Assembly: GCA_017473665.1 (NCBI GenBank) | Contig: JAFUKK010000094.1 | Span: 1-10,730 of the forward strand | Length of the DNA stretch: 10,730 nucleotides | DNA from: Lachnospiraceae bacterium | GTDB lineage: Bacteria; Bacillota; Clostridia; Lachnospirales; Lachnospiraceae | Direction: 5' to 3' | In this document: positions 1-6,861 of the stretch, one piece after another | Layout: the number at the start of each line of letters is the position of its first letter | Numbering within the stretch: position 1 is the first letter of the stretch | Notes under the pieces: generated by a model | What the model was told of the DNA's origin: nothing | Databases searched by the model: none | Seen by the model: the letters and a program-made list of their open reading frames with translations, nothing else | Position numbers and translations under genes: made by a program

Positions 1-1004
1 AGGATCAGATAGACAAGCTGATTCATACCTCTAATTATTATTATAATGTACCTGCTATTGAAGCGGCAAGGAAGATCAAGAAGGCATCCGGTATGGATCG
101 TGTATTTTTTACCAACTCCGGTGCAGAGGCAATGGAAGGTGCCATGAAGGCTGCTTTGAAGTATGCATGGCTGAAAACGGGGAAGAATGATCAGGAGATT
201 ATTGCCATGAATCATTCCTTCCATGGACGTACCATGGGTGCCCTGGCAGTGACCGGTACTCCCAAGTACCGTGAGCCCTTTGAGCCCCTCATTGGCAATG
301 TCCGTTTTGCGGATTTAAATGATTTTGATAGTGTGCTTGCTCAGGTAAATGATAAGACCTGTGCCATTATGCTGGAGCCGGTACAGGGTGAGGGCGGTAT
401 GGTTCCTGCTACAGAGGATTTCCTTAAAAAAGTGCGTGCCCTGTGTGACGAAAAGGAGATTTTGCGGATTTTTGATGAGGTACAGTGTGGTATGGGCCGT
501 ACCGGTTATATGTATGCATGGCAGCAGTATGGTGTAAAGCCTGATATTATGACCTCTGCTAAGGCTCTGGGTTGTGGTGTACCCGTAGGTGCCTTCCTGA
601 TGACTGAGAAGGTGGCAGAGCAGTCCTTAGTGCCCGGAGACCATGGTACTACCTATGGTGGAAACCCTTTTGCAGCAGCAGCGGTGGAAAAAGTTCTTGA
701 TTTATTTGAACAGGAACATATAATAGAACATGTGAGAGAAATTGCTCCTTATCTGGAACAGAAGCTGGAAGAACTGGTGGAGAAATACTCTTGCGTGGTA
801 GAACGCAGAGGTGTGGGTCTGATGCAGGGACTGGTACTGACCTGTCCTGTAGGTGAGGTAACCCAGAAGGCACTTGAGAAAGGACTGGTGGTAATCAGTG
901 CCGGCGGCAATGTGCTTCGTATGGTTCCTCCCTTGATTATCTCCAAGGAGCATGTGGATGAGATGGTTTCCATTTTGGAGGAAGTTTTTAGCGTATGCAT
1001 TTAA
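1..1004 (+). CDS. argD: Acetylornithine aminotransferase (ArgD), 5' end cut off by window
   Basis: This is a PLP-dependent class III aminotransferase of arginine biosynthesis. It interconverts N-acetylglutamate semialdehyde and N-acetylornithine in the cytoplasm, with glutamate as amino donor. The reading frame is open from base 3, so the true start lies upstream. About 333 residues are visible of the roughly 390-400 usual for ArgD. Visible motifs are TNSGAEAMEGA (PLP phosphate binding), NHSFHGRT, EPVQGEGG and IFDEVQCGMGRTG, whose Asp (codon 474-476) contacts the PLP ring. The segment SAKALGCGVPVGA carries the Schiff-base Lys (codon 561-563), and HGTTYGGNP follows. FDEVQCGMGRTG favours ArgD over other class III enzymes, although some family members also use succinylornithine or GABA. 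The Cys in ALGCGVP, where Gly is usual, is a small oddity. The gene ends 10 bases inside the next gene, so the two are probably cotranscribed. Upstream arg genes are likely but not visible. Confidence 0.92.
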   Translation, partial: DQIDKLIHTSNYYYNVPAIEAARKIKKASGMDRVFFTNSGAEAMEGAMKAALKYAWLKTGKNDQEIIAMNHSFHGRTMGALAVTGTPKYREPFEPLIGNVRFADLNDFDSVLAQVNDKTCAIMLEPVQGEGGMVPATEDFLKKVRALCDEKEILRIFDEVQCGMGRTGYMYAWQQYGVKPDIMTSAKALGCGVPVGAFLMTEKVAEQSLVPGDHGTTYGGNPFAAAAVEKVLDLFEQEHIIEHVREIAPYLEQKLEELVEKYSCVVERRGVGLMQGLVLTCPVGEVTQKALEKGLVVISAGGNVLRMVPPLIISKEHVDEMVSILEEVFSVCI

Positions 1005-2428
1005 AGAAAAGACTATTTGCAGTAGCAGCCGTGGTCGCCATGACTGCTGCTGTCTTATACGGAAGTACCCGGGAAATAGGTGCTCTGGGTAGCCTGGAGG
1101 AGCAAATCTCCTGGCTCAGTGAAAAAGAGACCATCTACTGCTGGTATTCTGATGAGAGTATGTCCAATTATATCAATATGGCAGCAGTATCCTTCGGTGA
1201 GCAGGAGGGGGTGCGAGTGATTCCCATGCTTACAGATGATAGTGCCTATTTGGAGGCGATTAATCAAGCATCCCTGTCACCTGAAAGTGTTCCCGATGTG
1301 TTCCTTCTCAGCAATGATTACCTGGAAAAGGCATATCTGGCTGGGTTGGCTTCGGAAATCAGGGATACGCAAGGGTTGTGCACCTTGGAAAATTTCCCCA
1401 AGGCGGCACTGGATGCTACCAGTTACCAGGGAATGCAGGTGGCGTACCCTCTTTTTTATAATACCAGTGTGTTGATTTATAATGATACTTATATTCAGGA
1501 ATGGGTACAGCAGCAGGCTGCTAAGGCCATGGGGAACAGTGCGGATGATACCGGAGATTCTGCTGTTATGGAGGAACATGAGGTGCCGGTACAGGAGACT
1601 ACCGCCAATGGGGACAAGCCCATTGATGAGTCCATATTGTTACAGCAAAAGATAAAAGAATATCAGCTGCGCAGTATTCCGGATACCATTGATACGGTAC
1701 TGGAGATTGCAGACAGCTATGATGCGCCGGATACCGTGGAAGGTATTATGAAATGGGATGTGACCGATATTTTTTATAATTACTGGGCAGTAGGTAATTA
1801 TATGGTGGTAGGTGGAGATGCCGGTGACCAGAAGAGCCAGATTTATATTAATAATAATAAAGTAAAGCAGTGTCTGGAGACTTACAAGCAGTTGAACCAG
1901 TTCTTTTCCATAGAAGCGGATAGGGTTTCCTATGATTCTGTGGTACAGGATTTTTTGGATGGTAAAATAGTATATACGATAGCCACTACGGATATTATAG
2001 AGCGGATTCGTCTGGCACGGGAGGAAGGAAGCTTCCCCTATGAGTATGGTGCAACACAGATGCCGGACATTTCAGAAAAATTAGCCAGTCGTTCTCTTTC
2101 CCTGACCAATGCTGTGGTGGTAAACGGTTATTCTACCAAGAAGGAATTGGCCAATAAATTTGCTGCGTATATGGCAGGAGACTTTGCGGATGAACTGTAT
2201 GACAGAAGCGGTAAGCCTGCGGCCAACCGCCATGCAGACAAGGACAATGAAATATTACAGGTGTTTATGCAGGAATATGAGGATAGCATATCCTTGCCCA
2301 AGATGATGTCCACAGGTAATTTCTGGATGCAGGCTGAGGTACTGTTTTCGCAGGTGTGGAACGGTGGCAATATTGAGGTACTTTTGCAGGAATTAAATGA
2401 CCAGATTTCCTGTCAGGTATCCCAATAA
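995..2428 (+). CDS. Membrane-anchored extracellular solute-binding protein (family 1 type)
   Basis: This 477-residue exported protein has the look of an ABC-transporter substrate-binding protein of the sugar/oligosaccharide (SBP family 1) class. Residues 1-5 are basic and residues 6-23 form one hydrophobic helix. No Cys follows the helix, so this is not a normal lipoprotein; it is either an uncleaved anchor or a cleaved signal peptide. The mature part begins with a strand (ETIYCWYSDES), then PDVFLLSNDYLEKAYLAG and VAYPLFYNTSVLIYNDTYI, typical of the ligand-cleft lobes. Late segments such as FLDGKIVYTIATT and SLTNAVVVNGYSTKKELA also fit. Residues about 170-215 form an acidic, low-complexity insertion between lobes. 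The start at 995 overlaps the argD end and follows a GGAGG at 977-981 with a rather long spacing. No permease or ATPase gene is nearby, so the ligand is unknown and a sensory or scaffold role is possible. Confidence 0.75.
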   Translation: MHLKKRLFAVAAVVAMTAAVLYGSTREIGALGSLEEQISWLSEKETIYCWYSDESMSNYINMAAVSFGEQEGVRVIPMLTDDSAYLEAINQASLSPESVPDVFLLSNDYLEKAYLAGLASEIRDTQGLCTLENFPKAALDATSYQGMQVAYPLFYNTSVLIYNDTYIQEWVQQQAAKAMGNSADDTGDSAVMEEHEVPVQETTANGDKPIDESILLQQKIKEYQLRSIPDTIDTVLEIADSYDAPDTVEGIMKWDVTDIFYNYWAVGNYMVVGGDAGDQKSQIYINNNKVKQCLETYKQLNQFFSIEADRVSYDSVVQDFLDGKIVYTIATTDIIERIRLAREEGSFPYEYGATQMPDISEKLASRSLSLTNAVVVNGYSTKKELANKFAAYMAGDFADELYDRSGKPAANRHADKDNEILQVFMQEYEDSISLPKMMSTGNFWMQAEVLFSQVWNGGNIEVLLQELNDQISCQVSQ

Positions 2429-2492
2429 TACATGAGAATATTAAAACCAATTATGGGTATTCTACTACTGATAAAATAGGTGGAGGAGACTT

Positions 2493-2924
2493 ATGATTGG
2501 TTTTTTGATTGCAATGATTTCCGGTGCATTAATGAGTATTCAAGGTGTTTTCAATACCCAGGTGACCAAGGCGTCCGGTATTTGGAGTGCCAGTGCCTTT
2601 GTGCAATTGACGGCTTTGGCGGTATGTGTGGCTGCCTGGGCTGTTACGGACAGGAGTTCGCTGCTGGCAGTGTTCAAGGTGGAGCCCAAATATATGTTGT
2701 TGGGCGGTGTGATAGGTGCATTTATTACTTATACGGTAATTAAATCCATGGAGCTGCTGGGACCGGCCAAAGCAGTACTATTGATTGTGGTGGCACAATT
2801 GGCAGTGGCTTATGCTATTGAATTATTTGGCCTTTTTGGTGTGGAAAAGCAGCCTTGGCAATGGCGCAAGGCGCTGGGGATGTTGATTGCGGTAGCCGGT
2901 ATCGTTTTGTTTAAGTGGAAGTGA
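2493..2924 (+). CDS. YdcZ/DUF606-family small membrane protein (DMT-type transporter)
   Basis: This 143-residue integral membrane protein has four to five hydrophobic helices, at roughly residues 2-20, 35-52, 68-86, 91-114 and 127-141. Short polar loops separate them and the C-terminus is basic (FKWK). The length, the opening MIGFLIAMISGALMSIQGVFN and the central YMLLGGVIGAFITYTVIKSMELLGPAKAVLLIVVAQL match the YdcZ/DUF606 family of the drug/metabolite transporter superfamily. Members are half the size of EamA transporters and probably act as dimers or paired subunits; substrates are mostly unknown. The start is clear: a strong GGAGGAG lies just upstream (2482-2488). The gene begins 64 bases after the solute-binding protein, with no convincing terminator between, so it may be cotranscribed. 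It ends before the promoter of the next operon. No second DUF606 copy is visible, so it would have to function as a homo-oligomer. Confidence 0.85.
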   Translation: MIGFLIAMISGALMSIQGVFNTQVTKASGIWSASAFVQLTALAVCVAAWAVTDRSSLLAVFKVEPKYMLLGGVIGAFITYTVIKSMELLGPAKAVLLIVVAQLAVAYAIELFGLFGVEKQPWQWRKALGMLIAVAGIVLFKWK

Positions 2925-2938
2925 TTTGCAAAAGCATC

Positions 2939-2967
2939 TTGTCATTTGGAAACAAGTCATTTACAAT
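2939..2967 (+). promoter_or_regulatory. SigA-type promoter for the comEA-comEC operon
   Basis: The -35 box is TTGTCA (2939-2944, one mismatch to TTGACA). The spacer is exactly 17 bases, and the -10 box is TACAAT (2962-2967, one mismatch to TATAAT). Transcription would start near 2974, giving a leader of about 55 bases before the comEA-like gene. The gap after the YdcZ gene (2925-3028) is the largest on the plus strand before the right block, as expected for an operon head. GTCATTT occurs twice 15 bases apart inside the promoter (2941-2947 and 2956-2962) and could be a regulator half-site pair, but it is short. Confidence 0.65.
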
Positions 2968-2980
2968 GTTTTCAGAGCAT

Positions 2981-3025
2981 AGGAGGCAATTCCTCTTTTG
3001 TCCGGCATGAGCCGGAGATGGAGGA
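2981..3025 (+). promoter_or_regulatory. Structured leader with two Shine-Dalgarno sites before comEA-like gene
   Basis: The leader contains a perfect AGGAGG at 2981-2986. Its GAGG can pair with CCTC just downstream (2991-2994). Next comes a perfect 6-bp hairpin TCCGGC-ATGA-GCCGGA (3001-3016). The ribosome binding site actually used, GGAGGA (3020-3025), sits right after the hairpin and 3 bases before the ATG at 3029. No T-run follows the hairpin, so it is not an intrinsic terminator. It may stabilise the transcript 5' end or affect access to the start site. No known riboswitch class is recognisable. Confidence 0.4.
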
Positions 3026-3028
3026 ACT

Positions 3029-3616
3029 ATGAATCAAAAAAGAATACATCCGGCCATTGGTGCGGGATTTGTTATTATGCTGTGCTGTACCGGCTGTGGT
3101 ATGGGGCAAGAGACGCCGGTTTCAGCGGAGACACCGGTGTTTTCCAAGGAGACATTGCAATGGGAGCAGACCTTATTGCCCACGGAGGAAGAGTGTATAA
3201 AAGTCTTTGTCTGCGGAGCGGTGGTTAACGATTGTGTGGTGGAATTACCTGCGGGCAGTCGGGTGGAGGATGCGCTGGAGGCAGCAGGAGGTTTTGCCCC
3301 GGAGGCAGACAGAGAGTATCTGAATCTGGCCAGGCTTTTGGTGGATGGGGAAAAGCTGTGCTTTCCCACTGCCCGGGAGGCGGATGAGCTGAAAAGGCAG
3401 GAGGAACTGGTTCGTAGCGGACTGGTAGATATTAATACGGCAGATATATCACAGTTGTGTACCTTGCCGGGCATCGGTGAGAGCAGAGCTGCGGATATTA
3501 TTGCTTATCGTCGGGAGCAGGGGCCTTTTTCTTCTGTGGAGGAACTACAAAAGGTGGAATGCATTACCGGAAGTATTTATGACAAATTGGCAGATAAAAT
3601 CACAGTGAGACAATAG
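3029..3616 (+). CDS. comEA: ComEA-like DNA-binding protein (SLBB + helix-hairpin-helix), probable lipoprotein
   Basis: ComEA is the surface DNA receptor of the natural transformation machinery. It binds incoming duplex DNA outside the membrane and passes it to ComEC. This 195-residue protein has the normal size and layout. A short hydrophobic N-terminal segment (residues 9-22) is followed by an SLBB domain (about 57-112, starting IKVFVCGAVVNDCVVELPAG). A basic/acidic linker comes next, then a tandem helix-hairpin-helix domain (134-193) with DINTAD, LPGIG (146-150) and the second hairpin. The N-terminus reads LCCTGCG, so Cys23 fits a lipidation site (T-G-C) although the -3 residue is Cys, not Leu. 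A lipid anchor in place of the usual transmembrane helix would be a variation. The gene is first in an operon ending with comEC. The dCMP deaminase gene comEB, between comEA and comEC in Bacillus, is absent here. Confidence 0.88.
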   Translation: MNQKRIHPAIGAGFVIMLCCTGCGMGQETPVSAETPVFSKETLQWEQTLLPTEEECIKVFVCGAVVNDCVVELPAGSRVEDALEAAGGFAPEADREYLNLARLLVDGEKLCFPTAREADELKRQEELVRSGLVDINTADISQLCTLPGIGESRAADIIAYRREQGPFSSVEELQKVECITGSIYDKLADKITVRQ

Positions 3617-3628
3617 AAAGGGATATCT

Positions 3629-4324
3629 ATGAAGGGCAGGAAGGTTTTGGTAGTAGATGATGAAAAGTTAATCGTAAAGGGGATCCGTTTTAGCCTGGAA
3701 CAGGATGGAATGGAAGTGGATGTGGCTTATGACGGTCAGGAAGCGTTGGATATGGTCGGTCAAAAGGAATATGATATTATTTTGTTGGATGTAATGTTGC
3801 CCAAATTCACCGGCTATGAAGTATGTCAGCAGATTAGAGAGTTTTCCCAGGTACCCATTATCATGCTGACTGCAAAGGGCGAAGATATGGATAAGATTTT
3901 GGGACTGGAATACGGTGCAGATGATTATATTACAAAGCCCTTTAATATTCTGGAGGTAAAGGCTCGTATTAAGGCTATATTCCGGCGTGTGGATGTAAAG
4001 AATGCCAAGAGGGAGGCGTCCCGGGATGTAATCAGCGGAGATATGCGTCTGGACCGTGATGGTAAGCGGGCTTATATTGAGGACCGTGAGGTAGGACTGA
4101 CTGCCAAGGAGTTTGAGGTGTTGGAGCTGTTGATGCTAAATCCCAATAAAGTTTATGGTAGAGAGAGCTTGCTAAAGCTGGTGTGGGGAGAGGACTATCC
4201 CGGTGATGTGCGTACCGTAGATGTACATATCCGTCGTTTGAGAGAAAAGATTGAAGCCAATCCCAGTGAACCTAAGTATGTACATACCAAATGGGGAGTG
4301 GGCTACTATTTCTTGAATCAGTAA
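3629..4324 (+). CDS. OmpR/PhoB-family response regulator
   Basis: This 231-residue cytoplasmic transcription factor is the output half of a two-component system. The receiver domain (residues 4-116) has the acidic pair Asp10/Asp11, phospho-acceptor Asp54 in LLDVMLP, Thr81 in IIMLTAK, and Lys103 in YITKPF, so every catalytic position is intact. The C-terminal winged-helix DNA-binding domain (about 133-231) shows LTAKEFEVLELLMLNPNKV, RESLLKLVWG, VDVHIRRLREKIE and a final WGVGYYF strand, typical of the OmpR class. It starts 12 bases after the comEA-like gene with a modest AAAGGG site (3618-3623). It is followed after 16 bases by its evident partner kinase. The regulon cannot be read from this window. 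An obvious hypothesis is that it acts on the operon promoter at 2939-2967. Confidence 0.95.
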   Translation: MKGRKVLVVDDEKLIVKGIRFSLEQDGMEVDVAYDGQEALDMVGQKEYDIILLDVMLPKFTGYEVCQQIREFSQVPIIMLTAKGEDMDKILGLEYGADDYITKPFNILEVKARIKAIFRRVDVKNAKREASRDVISGDMRLDRDGKRAYIEDREVGLTAKEFEVLELLMLNPNKVYGRESLLKLVWGEDYPGDVRTVDVHIRRLREKIEANPSEPKYVHTKWGVGYYFLNQ

Positions 4325-4340
4325 CAGGGGCGAAGCATCC

Positions 4341-5843
4341 ATGAAAAAAGTTTTTAGTGAAATACAAAGGCACCTGAGAGGCTTACGCAGTCTTAGGAGT
4401 CAGATTTTTGTATTGTTCATAGTAATCGGTATTATTCCCAGCTTTTTGGTGGGACAGGCTATTATGGAGAGTTATGAGCAACGGGCTGTGGAGCAACGTA
4501 TTTCTACGGTGCAGAATCAGCTTTTAATAGTGGCCAATCATCTGATCAGTAATAATTATTTGGCCAGTTATAATTCGTCTGACCAGCAGTACAGTGTTTC
4601 TGAGGAGGTCATAGAGGCGGAGCTGGAGATGTTGTCCAATCTCTATGAGGGCCGGGTGATTATAATTGGCAGTAACTGTAAAGTAATCAAAGATACTTAT
4701 GGAATCAGTGAAGGCAAGATATTGATTTCCGAGGCGGTAATCAAATGCTTTAAGGGACAGAGCACTTCCCGTTACGATGCGGAACACGGCTACATAGAGA
4801 TGACCACACCTATTGTAAGCACCACAGACAGAAATGCAGATAACAGCGCTAATGTTACGCCTGTGGTACAGGGGGTTATGTTGACCAGTATTTCTGATGA
4901 TTCTATTGTGTCTACTATGGAGCTGCTGAATCGCAAGGCGCTTATTTTAGAGGCACTGATGATTATCGCCATTGTTTTCCTGGCATTTGCCATATCCAAG
5001 TGGCTGGTACAGCCCTTTCAGCGGGTGACGGATGCTATTCATGAAGTAAAGGCCGGCTATTCGGATGAGAGTATTGCTGTGACTGAATACGTTGAGACCG
5101 TACACATTGTGGAGGCATTTAATCAGGTACTGGAACGAATGCGTACATTGGATAACAGCAGACAGGAGTTTGTGGCCAATGTTTCCCATGAATTAAAGAC
5201 GCCTATGGCTTCATTGAAGGTGTTGGCAGATTCATTGCTGGCCCAGGATAATCTACCGGTGGAAATCTATCGGGAATTTATGGAGGATATGGTTTCTGAG
5301 ATTGATAGAGAAAATCAGATTATTACGGATTTACTGGCATTGGTAAAATTGGACAAGAAGGTACAGGAGCTGAACATTGCTACCATCAGTATGAACGATT
5401 TGGTGGAGCTGATATTGAAGCGGCTCCGCCCTCTGGCCCGTAAAAAGAATATTGAGGTGGTATTTGAAAGCGACCGTCAGGTGATTGCTGAAGTAGATGA
5501 GGTCAAGATGTCCCTGGTGGTCACAAATTTAGTGGAAAATGCCATTAAATATAATGAAGAACAGGGATGGGTTAAGGTAGTGTTGAATGCAGACCATCAA
5601 TATTTTACCTTGGAGGTATCGGATTCCGGTCCCGGTATACCGGAGGAATCCCTTCCCCATATCTATGAGCGTTTTTATCGTGTAGACAAGTCCCATTCCC
5701 GTGAAATCGGTGGTACCGGTCTGGGCTTGGCAATCACCAAGAGTGCTGTGTTGATGCATAGGGGATCTATTATGGTGAGTAGTCGGGAAGGCGAAGGTAC
5801 CAGCTTTTGGGTGAAGATTCCACTCAATCATGTGACAGGCTAG
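4341..5843 (+). CDS. Sensor histidine kinase with HAMP domain (two-helix membrane sensor)
   Basis: This 500-residue membrane kinase is the evident partner of the preceding regulator. The first transmembrane helix lies at about residues 21-42 and the second at about 200-219. They enclose an extracytoplasmic sensor of about 155 residues that I cannot assign beyond a likely PAS/Cache-like fold. A HAMP linker (about 220-272) leads to the dimerisation/phosphotransfer helix, with His283 in NVSHELKTPMASL. The ATPase domain has the N box (Asn396 and Asn400 in NLVENAIKYN), the G1 box DSGPGIP starting at Asp428, the F box YERFYRVD and the G2 box GGTGLGL at 457-463. All catalytic motifs are intact. The order HAMP-HisKA-HATPase resembles PhoR/WalK-type kinases. 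Its ribosome site is weak (CAGGGG, 4325-4330), which suggests translation coupled to the regulator 16 bases upstream. Confidence 0.95.
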   Translation: MKKVFSEIQRHLRGLRSLRSQIFVLFIVIGIIPSFLVGQAIMESYEQRAVEQRISTVQNQLLIVANHLISNNYLASYNSSDQQYSVSEEVIEAELEMLSNLYEGRVIIIGSNCKVIKDTYGISEGKILISEAVIKCFKGQSTSRYDAEHGYIEMTTPIVSTTDRNADNSANVTPVVQGVMLTSISDDSIVSTMELLNRKALILEALMIIAIVFLAFAISKWLVQPFQRVTDAIHEVKAGYSDESIAVTEYVETVHIVEAFNQVLERMRTLDNSRQEFVANVSHELKTPMASLKVLADSLLAQDNLPVEIYREFMEDMVSEIDRENQIITDLLALVKLDKKVQELNIATISMNDLVELILKRLRPLARKKNIEVVFESDRQVIAEVDEVKMSLVVTNLVENAIKYNEEQGWVKVVLNADHQYFTLEVSDSGPGIPEESLPHIYERFYRVDKSHSREIGGTGLGLAITKSAVLMHRGSIMVSSREGEGTSFWVKIPLNHVTG

Positions 5844-5866
5844 AGCGGAATGTCAAAAGGAGCATA

Positions 5867-6853
5867 ATGAAGAAATTACGATTACTATTACTGGCACTGG
5901 GTATGTGCTGGTTTCTCACAGGTTGTGGAGAGGAAGAGCCGCAGGGAGAGAATGTTTATAATATTTACTATGTGAATAATGCGGAGACTAAGGTGGAATC
6001 CCGTAAGTACTCAGTGACCAGCCAGGATGATATGGGAGTACTTCGGGAATTGATAGCTTGTCTGTCGGCAGTTCCGGATAAATTAGAGTATAAGGCACCT
6101 TTGTCCATGGGGTTTGAATTACAGAGTTTTTCCCTGGAAGAGGGTAAGTGTCTGCTGACAGTTAGCGGCGCATATAAGAAATTAAGTCCTACCACAGAGG
6201 TGCTGATACGTGCTGCATTGGTACGGACCCTGACACAGCTACCATCGGTAAGATATGTGGGTATCTCTGTAGAGGGAGAGTCATTGTTGGATAGTATAGG
6301 TGCCCCGGTGGGGTGGATGAAGGCAGACCAGTTTATTGATAATGACGGTAATGAGATTAATACCTATGAGCAGGCTAAGGTAAAGCTTTATTTTGCCGGC
6401 TGGGACGGGAGCCACCTGATTGCTGCGTACCGGGAAAAGATGTATTTGACTACCACCTCCATGGAGCGTTTTATTGTGCAGGAATTGATTAATGGTCCCA
6501 GTGGGCAGGTGGCAGGCCTGTATCCTACGATTAATCCGTCTACGGAGATTATTAATGTGACCACGAAAGACGGTATTTGTTATGTAAATTTATCCGGTAG
6601 TTTTTTGAATGCGGTAAACAATGTATCCAAGGAACTGGCTATTTACTCTATTGTTAATTCTCTGGTGGAATTGAGTAATATCAATAAGGTGCAGATTTTG
6701 GTAGATGGTCAGATACCCAATACTTTTAGCCAATCTATTTATGAGCGGAATTTGGACATTGTGGATACACTGGAAAATAGTTTGCTGAAGGAACAGGAGT
6801 ACAAGGAGCAACAGGAACAGCAGGCGACTACCAAACAGGAAAGTGAAAAATAG
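5867..6853 (+). CDS. GerMN-domain lipoprotein
   Basis: This 328-residue exported lipoprotein has two GerMN-type modules. I chose the ATG at 5867 over an in-frame upstream start at 5807, which lies inside the kinase gene. The sequence AAAAGGAG directly precedes 5867, and translation from there gives a textbook lipoprotein signal: basic MKKLR, a hydrophobic core, and LTGC with lipidated Cys20. A first, divergent GerMN module spans about residues 29-140. The second (about 170-300) is clearer, with VKLYFAGWDG, TTSMERFIVQELINGPS, CYVNLSGSF and AIYSIVNSLVELSNINKVQILVDG. The tail (about 300-328) is Gln/Glu rich. The family is known from GerM of spore formers, needed for sporulation and germination, and from LpqB, an actinobacterial lipoprotein that modulates the MtrAB two-component system. 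Position directly behind the kinase suggests an LpqB-like accessory role, but that is inference. Confidence 0.85.
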   Translation: MKKLRLLLLALGMCWFLTGCGEEEPQGENVYNIYYVNNAETKVESRKYSVTSQDDMGVLRELIACLSAVPDKLEYKAPLSMGFELQSFSLEEGKCLLTVSGAYKKLSPTTEVLIRAALVRTLTQLPSVRYVGISVEGESLLDSIGAPVGWMKADQFIDNDGNEINTYEQAKVKLYFAGWDGSHLIAAYREKMYLTTTSMERFIVQELINGPSGQVAGLYPTINPSTEIINVTTKDGICYVNLSGSFLNAVNNVSKELAIYSIVNSLVELSNINKVQILVDGQIPNTFSQSIYERNLDIVDTLENSLLKEQEYKEQQEQQATTKQESEK

Positions 6854-6861
6854 GAGGATGA

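Noticed and set aside
2429..2492. Possible terminator AGAATA...TATTCT after the solute-binding protein gene
   Set aside because: Only 6 A/T-rich pairs, a 17-base loop and no T-run.
2480..2743. 87-residue frame overlapping the YdcZ-family gene
   Set aside because: Frame-shifted shadow without hydrophobic helices; the GGAGGAG site fits ATG 2493.
2998..3228. Open frame overlapping the comEA-like gene start (76 residues)
   Set aside because: It is out of frame with a gene of clear homology, has an odd composition and needs a TTG start; kept only as a leader observation.
3034..3474. 146-residue minus-strand frame opposite the comEA-like gene
   Set aside because: It is Ser-rich with no motifs or ribosome site, and its opposite strand encodes the SLBB and HhH domains; it is an antisense shadow.
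5807..5866. Upstream in-frame start for the GerMN lipoprotein, giving 348 residues
   Set aside because: It would lie inside the kinase gene and bury the lipoprotein signal; ATG 5867 has AAAAGGAG in front and gives a perfect signal peptide.
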